From Bacilli bacterium (GTDB lineage: Bacteria; Bacillota_I; Bacilli_A; ML615J-28; CAG-698): DNA of 19,816 bases. The stretch lies in the NCBI GenBank assembly GCA_028691715.1, contig JAQUYR010000019.1:1-19816 (forward strand), given 5' to 3'. Shown one piece after another: positions 15,314-19,816 of the stretch. A program made the position numbers and the translations under genes. Each line of letters starts with the position of its first letter. The first letter of the stretch is position 1. The notes beneath the pieces were generated by a model, which was not told the origin of the DNA, did no database searches, and saw nothing but the letters and a program-made list of their open reading frames with translations.

Positions 15314-16641
15314 TGAACTTTCAAAGATTAATTGAAAAAGCAATTAAAGTTGGTTTTAGTGCTGTTGAAGTATTTAATAACAGTTCAGAAGAAATTATGG
15401 TTTCTTTATTTAATGGAAATGTTGATAAGAATGAGATAAAGAATAGTAATGTCTTTAGTGTCAGAGGAATCTATAATGGTAAGATGGCCTATATCACTTT
15501 CGAAAATGAAGAAGAAGATGTTGATTATATCATTAATAAATTAAAAGAAAATGCTTCAATAATCACAACAGTTGAGGAATTTGAGATTTTTGCTGGTAGT
15601 AAAGAATATCCTGCCATTGAAGAAATTGAAGATGCTTTTGACAAGGTTACTCTATCAGAAAAAATAAAACTTATTAAAGAAGTAGAAGAAACGGCTAGAG
15701 GATTAGATTCAAGGGTTGTTTTCTTACCATATTGCCGATACATAGAGGAGAAAAAAAGCACAAGGATAGTGAATTCATATGGACTTGATGTTAAAAAAAC
15801 TTCTAATTATGGAGGAGTTATATTCCAGGTAATAGCAAAAGAGAATCAGGATACCCAATCAGCTTTTGAAATTAAAATAGTTTTAAATTATAAGGATTTA
15901 AATGCTAAACAAATTGCTACTAAAGCAGTTGAAAAGGCCTTGTCAAAACTTAATGCTTCTTTAGTTGATTCTAAAATATATCCTGTAATCATTGAAAATG
16001 AAGCAATGTGTGATTTACTTAATGGCTTTTCTTCAATGTTTTCAGGCGAAGCTGCCATTAAAAAATTGACTTCTTTAATTGGAAAAGAGGGTCAAAAGAT
16101 CATGGATGAATCCATTTCTATTATTGATGATCCCCTTCTTGATAAGGCAATTAACAGGCAACCATTTGATGATGAAGGTGTTGCTTGCTATAAAAAGAAT
16201 GTTGTTGAAAAAGGTGTTTTCAAGACAATGTTACATAATTTGAAAACAGCTAAGTATTTCAAAACTACTTCGACGGGAAACGGCTTTAAGGCTGGTTCAG
16301 CTGGAGCTATCTCTGTCAGCGGCGTTAACTTATATATTACTCCTGGAGATAAGAGTAAAGATGAAATGATTAGTAATACTGAAGAAGGATTACTAATAAC
16401 TGAACTTGCAGGATTGCATGCTGGACTTAATCCAATAAGTGGTGATTTTAGTGCGCAATCATCTGGATATCTAATTAAATCTGGAAAAATAGTGAAACCA
16501 ATCAATCTAGTTGTGGTTTCAGGTAATTTTTTAAAGATGATGAGTGAAATAGAAACATTGGGTAGCGATTTATTCGTATCATATGAGGGTATTGGTTCTC
16601 CTTCAATTAAGTTTAAGGGTCTACCTGTTTCTGGAAAATAA
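15313..16641 (+). CDS. tldE: TldE/PmbA-like protease partner subunit
   Basis: 442 aa. This is the non-metal partner of TldD. It has the same fold but no HExxxH motif, as expected for PmbA/TldE, and it closes the proteolytic chamber. Signatures visible are PFDDEGVACYKKNVVEKGVF (about 278-297), the conserved TSTGNGFKAGSA, GLHAGLNPISGDFSAQSSGY near 377-396, and VVVSGNFLKMMSEIETLGSD near the C-terminus. Its ATG overlaps the tldD stop by one base, so the two are made in equal amounts from one operon. The gene ends in two consecutive TAA codons. A terminator-like hairpin follows at 16657. Confidence 0.93.
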   Translation: MNFQRLIEKAIKVGFSAVEVFNNSSEEIMVSLFNGNVDKNEIKNSNVFSVRGIYNGKMAYITFENEEEDVDYIINKLKENASIITTVEEFEIFAGSKEYPAIEEIEDAFDKVTLSEKIKLIKEVEETARGLDSRVVFLPYCRYIEEKKSTRIVNSYGLDVKKTSNYGGVIFQVIAKENQDTQSAFEIKIVLNYKDLNAKQIATKAVEKALSKLNASLVDSKIYPVIIENEAMCDLLNGFSSMFSGEAAIKKLTSLIGKEGQKIMDESISIIDDPLLDKAINRQPFDDEGVACYKKNVVEKGVFKTMLHNLKTAKYFKTTSTGNGFKAGSAGAISVSGVNLYITPGDKSKDEMISNTEEGLLITELAGLHAGLNPISGDFSAQSSGYLIKSGKIVKPINLVVVSGNFLKMMSEIETLGSDLFVSYEGIGSPSIKFKGLPVSGK

Positions 16642-16656
16642 TAAAGTGGTAAATTA

Positions 16657-16683
16657 AAATATCTCTTTTAAGAGATATTTTTT
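16657..16683 (+). terminator. Terminator or attenuator hairpin abutting the DEAD-box helicase gene
   Basis: Perfect 10-bp stem AAATATCTCT (16657-16666) / AGAGATATTT (16671-16680), loop TTTA, then more T to 16683. The stem is AT-rich and so fairly weak. The T-run ends at the upstream ATG (16684), and the helicase SD lies at 16687-16692. No promoter is visible between the hairpin and the helicase, so this element may control read-through from the tld operon or act in a helicase leader. Confidence 0.75.
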
Positions 16684-16695
16684 ATGAAAGGAAAT

Positions 16696-18624
16696 ATGAA
16701 AAAATTTGATGAATTAATTGTTAACCCTTTGCTAATCAAAGGGATTGAAAAAATGAAGTTTGAGCACATGACAGAAGTACAAGAAAAAGTAATACCTGTT
16801 GCCTTGGACTTAGAAGATGTCATTGCCCAGGCTCCAACAGGAACTGGTAAAACAGTGGCTTTTGCTCTTCCTATTTTAAACAAAGTGGATGAGGAATTTG
16901 AAGCAGTACAGACTGTTGTTATCGCTCCAACAAGAGAACTTGCAGTACAAATAACCAGAGAAATTAACTCGGTTGCTTTTTATATCAAAAATATTAGAGC
17001 TGTTGCTTTATATGGTGGAGAATCTATTGATAGACAGATAACAGCCCTAAAAAAGCGCCCTCAAATTGTGGTGGCAACACCTGGAAGGCTGATGGATCAT
17101 ATGGATAGAAGAACAGTTAGACTTGATAATGTTAACACTGTTGTTCTTGATGAAGCTGATGAAATGTTAAATATGGGATTCAAAGAAGATATTGATTTTA
17201 TTTTGAGTGCTATTAATACAGAACATCAAACTATGCTATTTTCAGCAACCATTTCTAAAGAAATTGAAAGAATTGCTAGAGAGTTTTTAACTAATCCAAA
17301 AACAATTAGGGTAACTCAAAACCAATTGTCAGTACCATTGATTGAACAAAAGTCCATTGATATTAAAGAAAAAGATAAAGTGGAAGTAATTGCCCGCCTT
17401 ATCGACATCAATGAATATAAATTGGTTATGATATTTTGCAATACTAAAAGAATGGTTGATGAGGTAACAAGTCAATTATTAGTTCGTGGATTTATGGTAG
17501 AAGCTCTTCACGGAGATATGAAACAAATGCAACGCGACCGTGTTATGAATCGTTTCAGAAATGGTCAAATTAATATTCTTGTAGCCTCTGATGTAGCAGC
17601 ACGTGGTTTGGATATTGATGATGTTGATGCTGTTATCAATTATGATGTTCCAACTGATGAGGAATACTATGTTCATAGAATTGGAAGAACAGGTAGAGCT
17701 GAAAAATCTGGCTTGTCAATAACTTTAGTTACCAGACAGGAAAAAAATCGCCTTCGTTCGATTGCAAACTATGCTAAGGCTACAATTACCCCTATGTTGG
17801 TTCCTTCACTTGATAGAGTTATGGAAGTTAGAATGAAAAGAATAATCGCCAAAGCTCTAGAAACTTCTAAAGAAGAAAGTTCTTACCAAAAGTACTTGAC
17901 AAAGAATTTAAACGATCTCGAGGTTTCGGGAATTACTAAGGATGAGTTGATTAAAGGATTGGTTTTATTACAGATGAAGTCTACTGATGGTAATACTGAA
18001 ATTGAAGAGATCAAAGAAGAGATTCAAGATCGCCAGAAAAAAAGAGATCAAAAGGTTTCCCGTATTTTTATCAGTATTGGTCGCCGAGATAAAATAAAGG
18101 TATACGATTTAACTGACTGGGTTGTTGAACATACAGGAATGACTAATGCTGATGTCAATCAAATCGACATTCATGATAATTTTTCATTCTTTGAAATACC
18201 TAATCAATTTGTTGATGAATTATTATTAGCTGCTGATGGTGCTAGTTTCAATGATCGCAAATTGACTGTTGAAGTTGCCAAGAGTAAGGAAGATTCTAGT
18301 AATAGAAGCAGATCAAGAGGTGGCTCTAGTCGTGATAGTTATTCTCATAGCAGTCGCAAGCCAAAAGAAAAGTCGTATAGTAGTTCAAGAAGAGAATCAT
18401 CTGGTGATTATAAACCAAGAGAAAAATCATCAGGTAATTATGAATCTAAAAGCAAGTCATATAGCAGTTCCAAGAGAGAATCATCAAATGATTATAGGCC
18501 AAGAGAAAAATCATATAGTAGTTCCAAGAAAGAATCATTAAGTGATTATAAACCAAGAGAAAAATCATATCGTGAGGAAAACTTTAAAAAGGGCTCAACG
18601 AGAACATATCAAAAGAAAAAATAA
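16696..18624 (+). CDS. DEAD-box ATP-dependent RNA helicase with RRM and SR-like repetitive tail
   Basis: 642 aa cytoplasmic RNA helicase of the DeaD/CshA group, which unwinds RNA during ribosome assembly, decay and cold adaptation. All core motifs are present: Q-motif (MTEVQ, Q29), APTGTGKT (46-53), PTREL (78-82), DEAD (152-155), SAT (183-185), ASDVAARGLD (297-306) and HRIGRTGRA (327-335). Residues 456-528 form a DbpA-type RRM (RIFISIGRRDKIKVYDL), which directs such helicases to structured RNA, often 23S rRNA. The tail (530-642) is disordered and rich in Ser, Arg, Lys and Tyr, with imperfect 18-residue repeats. An in-frame ATG at 16684 is rejected: the SD AAAGGA (16687-16692) lies behind it and serves 16696. 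Because of the added tail I do not choose between deaD, cshA and dbpA. Confidence 0.93.
   Translation: MKKFDELIVNPLLIKGIEKMKFEHMTEVQEKVIPVALDLEDVIAQAPTGTGKTVAFALPILNKVDEEFEAVQTVVIAPTRELAVQITREINSVAFYIKNIRAVALYGGESIDRQITALKKRPQIVVATPGRLMDHMDRRTVRLDNVNTVVLDEADEMLNMGFKEDIDFILSAINTEHQTMLFSATISKEIERIAREFLTNPKTIRVTQNQLSVPLIEQKSIDIKEKDKVEVIARLIDINEYKLVMIFCNTKRMVDEVTSQLLVRGFMVEALHGDMKQMQRDRVMNRFRNGQINILVASDVAARGLDIDDVDAVINYDVPTDEEYYVHRIGRTGRAEKSGLSITLVTRQEKNRLRSIANYAKATITPMLVPSLDRVMEVRMKRIIAKALETSKEESSYQKYLTKNLNDLEVSGITKDELIKGLVLLQMKSTDGNTEIEEIKEEIQDRQKKRDQKVSRIFISIGRRDKIKVYDLTDWVVEHTGMTNADVNQIDIHDNFSFFEIPNQFVDELLLAADGASFNDRKLTVEVAKSKEDSSNRSRSRGGSSRDSYSHSSRKPKEKSYSSSRRESSGDYKPREKSSGNYESKSKSYSSSKRESSNDYRPREKSYSSSKKESLSDYKPREKSYREENFKKGSTRTYQKKK
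18367..18558 (+). repeat. Imperfect 54-bp coding repeats in the helicase tail
   Basis: Three copies (18367-18420, 18451-18504, 18505-18558) encode near-identical 18-residue units. They follow the pattern (E/S)KSYSSS(R/K)(R/K)ESxxDY(K/R)PR, and a partial unit (EKSY) follows the last copy. The first two copies are separated by a 30-bp degenerate insert encoding EKSSGNYESK. Period 54 bp keeps the frame, so copy number can change without breaking the gene. Protein identity between copies is high while several third codon positions differ. Confidence 0.85.
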
Positions 18625-18672
18625 TATTGAAAAAAGAAATTAAAAGTACTAAAATTAATTGAGGTGATGTTT

Positions 18673-19812
18673 ATGAAAAAATATTTTACATCAGAATCTG
18701 TTACTGAAGGACATCCTGATAAGGTTTGTGATCAAATAGCCGATGCTGTTTTAGATACAATCTTAGAGAGTGATCCCAATGCCAGAGTAGCATGCGAGGT
18801 TGCTGCTACTACTGGACTAGTTTTAGTAATGGGAGAAATAACAACTAATACTTATGTTGATATCCAGAGGATTGTCCGCGACACAGTCAAGGAAATTGGG
18901 TATGATCGCGGAAAATATGGCTTTGATGCTGAAAATCTAGCAGTATTGGTTTCACTGGATGAACAATCATCAGATATTGCAATGGGTGTTAAAGATGGTG
19001 AAGGTGCTGGTGACCAAGGGTTGATGTTTGGTTTTGCTTGTAACGAGACTGAAGAAATGATGCCATTACCGATTGTTTTATCACATAAATTGATGAAGAG
19101 ATTGGCTGATGTTAGAAAACAAGGACTAGTCGATTACCTTAGACCGGACGGTAAAGGTCAGGTAAGCATTGAATATGATGAATTCAATAAATGCCAAAGA
19201 GTTGATAGTGTTGTCATTTCTACACAGCATAATGAGACAGTAGAAATGTCTGTGCTTCGTGAATTTATTGAAAGGGAAGTTATCAGATATGTCATTCCAG
19301 AGGAATTGATGGATGATAATACCAAGATATTTATCAATCCAACGGGAAGATTTGTTATTGGTGGCCCAAAAGGTGATTCTGGATTAACAGGAAGAAAAAT
19401 TATTGTTGATACATATGGTGGTTATGCTCGTCATGGTGGCGGTTCTTTTTCTGGTAAAGATCCAACAAAAGTGGATAGAAGTGCTTCTTATATGGCTCGT
19501 TATATCGCCAAGAATTTAGTGGCGGCAGGTATTGCTGATAAAATTGAGGTTGGACTAAGTTATGTAATTGGAATCAGTGAGCCTTCCTCAATAATGATTA
19601 ACACCTATGGAACATCAAAATATACTGAAGCTCAAATTGAAGCAATTATCCGCCAAAATTTTGAATTGCAGCCAATGCAAATAATAAGAAATTTAAATCT
19701 TCGTCGTCCAATTTATAAACAAGTGGCAACATATGGTCATTTTGGTCGTCTGGAATATGATTTGTCATGGGAAAGACTGGATAAAGTCGAGCAAATAAAA
19801 AAGAGTTTATAA
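18673..19812 (+). CDS. metK: S-adenosylmethionine synthetase
   Basis: 379 aa, complete and close to the usual 380-400 aa. It joins ATP and methionine to make S-adenosylmethionine, the cell's methyl donor, as a cytoplasmic tetramer. Motifs are SESVTEGHPDK (7-17, catalytic H14), GAGDQG (111-116), and the P-loop-like GGGSFSGKDPTKVDRS (255-270). Codons GTG (18664) and ATG (18667) lie in or next to the SD GAGGTG (18661-18666), so the ATG at 18673, 6 nt away, is the start. Only 48 nt separate it from the helicase gene and no terminator is seen between them, so it may be co-transcribed. A candidate promoter (TTGAAA 18627-18632, 17 nt, TAAAAT 18650-18655) would start near 18662, at the SD. There is no room for an S-box riboswitch. 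Confidence 0.97.
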   Translation: MKKYFTSESVTEGHPDKVCDQIADAVLDTILESDPNARVACEVAATTGLVLVMGEITTNTYVDIQRIVRDTVKEIGYDRGKYGFDAENLAVLVSLDEQSSDIAMGVKDGEGAGDQGLMFGFACNETEEMMPLPIVLSHKLMKRLADVRKQGLVDYLRPDGKGQVSIEYDEFNKCQRVDSVVISTQHNETVEMSVLREFIEREVIRYVIPEELMDDNTKIFINPTGRFVIGGPKGDSGLTGRKIIVDTYGGYARHGGGSFSGKDPTKVDRSASYMARYIAKNLVAAGIADKIEVGLSYVIGISEPSSIMINTYGTSKYTEAQIEAIIRQNFELQPMQIIRNLNLRRPIYKQVATYGHFGRLEYDLSWERLDKVEQIKKSL

Positions 19813-19816
19813 AAAC

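Noticed and set aside
4624..16698. Shared motif ATGAAAGGAAATA at the FprA (4624) and helicase (16684) starts as a regulatory element
   Set aside because: It is most simply an AAAGGA SD that happens to follow an ATG; two occurrences in an AT-rich window are not enough to claim more.
18269..18541. Open frame of about 90 codons overlapping the helicase tail in another frame
   Set aside because: It is a by-product of the repetitive Ser/Lys/Arg coding sequence, starts inside the RRM-tail junction without an SD, and matches nothing I recognise.
18625..18672. SAM riboswitch upstream of metK
   Set aside because: The gap is only 48 nt with no hairpins, much shorter than any S-box, and the preceding sequence is the helicase coding region.
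137..19812. TGA read as tryptophan (mycoplasma code)
   Set aside because: All conserved proteins are full length with TGG for Trp under the standard code. Only the avoidance of TGA as a stop remains notable.

Overview
This window comes from an AT-rich, low-GC Gram-positive-type bacterium. The Shine-Dalgarno (SD) sequences match the AGGAGGTGAT consensus, the promoters are TTGACA/TATAAT-like with 17-nt spacers, there are CIRCE operators, and there are many compact intrinsic terminators. All 17 genes end in TAA (14) or TAG (3) and none in TGA, yet tryptophan is read from TGG and conserved proteins are full length under the standard code. A flavodiiron protein suggests an anaerobe or microaerobe. 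The best fit is a Bacillota/Mycoplasmatota-border lineage (Erysipelotrichia-, Izemoplasma- or RF39-like), but the species cannot be named from sequence alone.

Layout. 1-2063: a two-gene operon with a NYN-ribonuclease/LOTUS protein and a lactonase-type beta-propeller. 2067-2658: an Hsp20 chaperone gene whose promoter carries two CIRCE (HrcA) operators. 2666-3334 (-): a class I amidotransferase/gamma-glutamyl hydrolase, divergent from 3441-5832, an alkaline-phosphatase-superfamily phosphodiesterase followed by a flavodiiron protein. 5878-7102 (-): coaD followed by a zinc-ribbon DUF975 membrane protein. 7253-8995: a solitary ABC half-transporter whose ATPase domain has lost essentially all catalytic motifs. 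9021-11321 (-): a MATE transporter and a membrane-anchored alpha/beta hydrolase, divergent from gltX (11470-12912). 12961-13830: an ANT(6)-like nucleotidyltransferase. 13925-16641: the TldD/TldE protease pair. 16696-18624: a DEAD-box helicase with an RRM and an SR-like repetitive tail. 18673-19812: metK.

Most of the window is housekeeping or stress metabolism, with genes in short units separated by bidirectional terminators. No mobile element, CRISPR array, tRNA or rRNA was seen. The points most worth a second look are the pseudo-ATPase ABC protein, two terminator-like hairpins that directly abut the SD of the next gene (ANT(6)-like gene and helicase), the NYN-LOTUS-LOTUS protein, the SR-like repeats in the helicase tail, the double CIRCE arrangement, the very short predicted mRNA leaders, and the absence of TGA stops.
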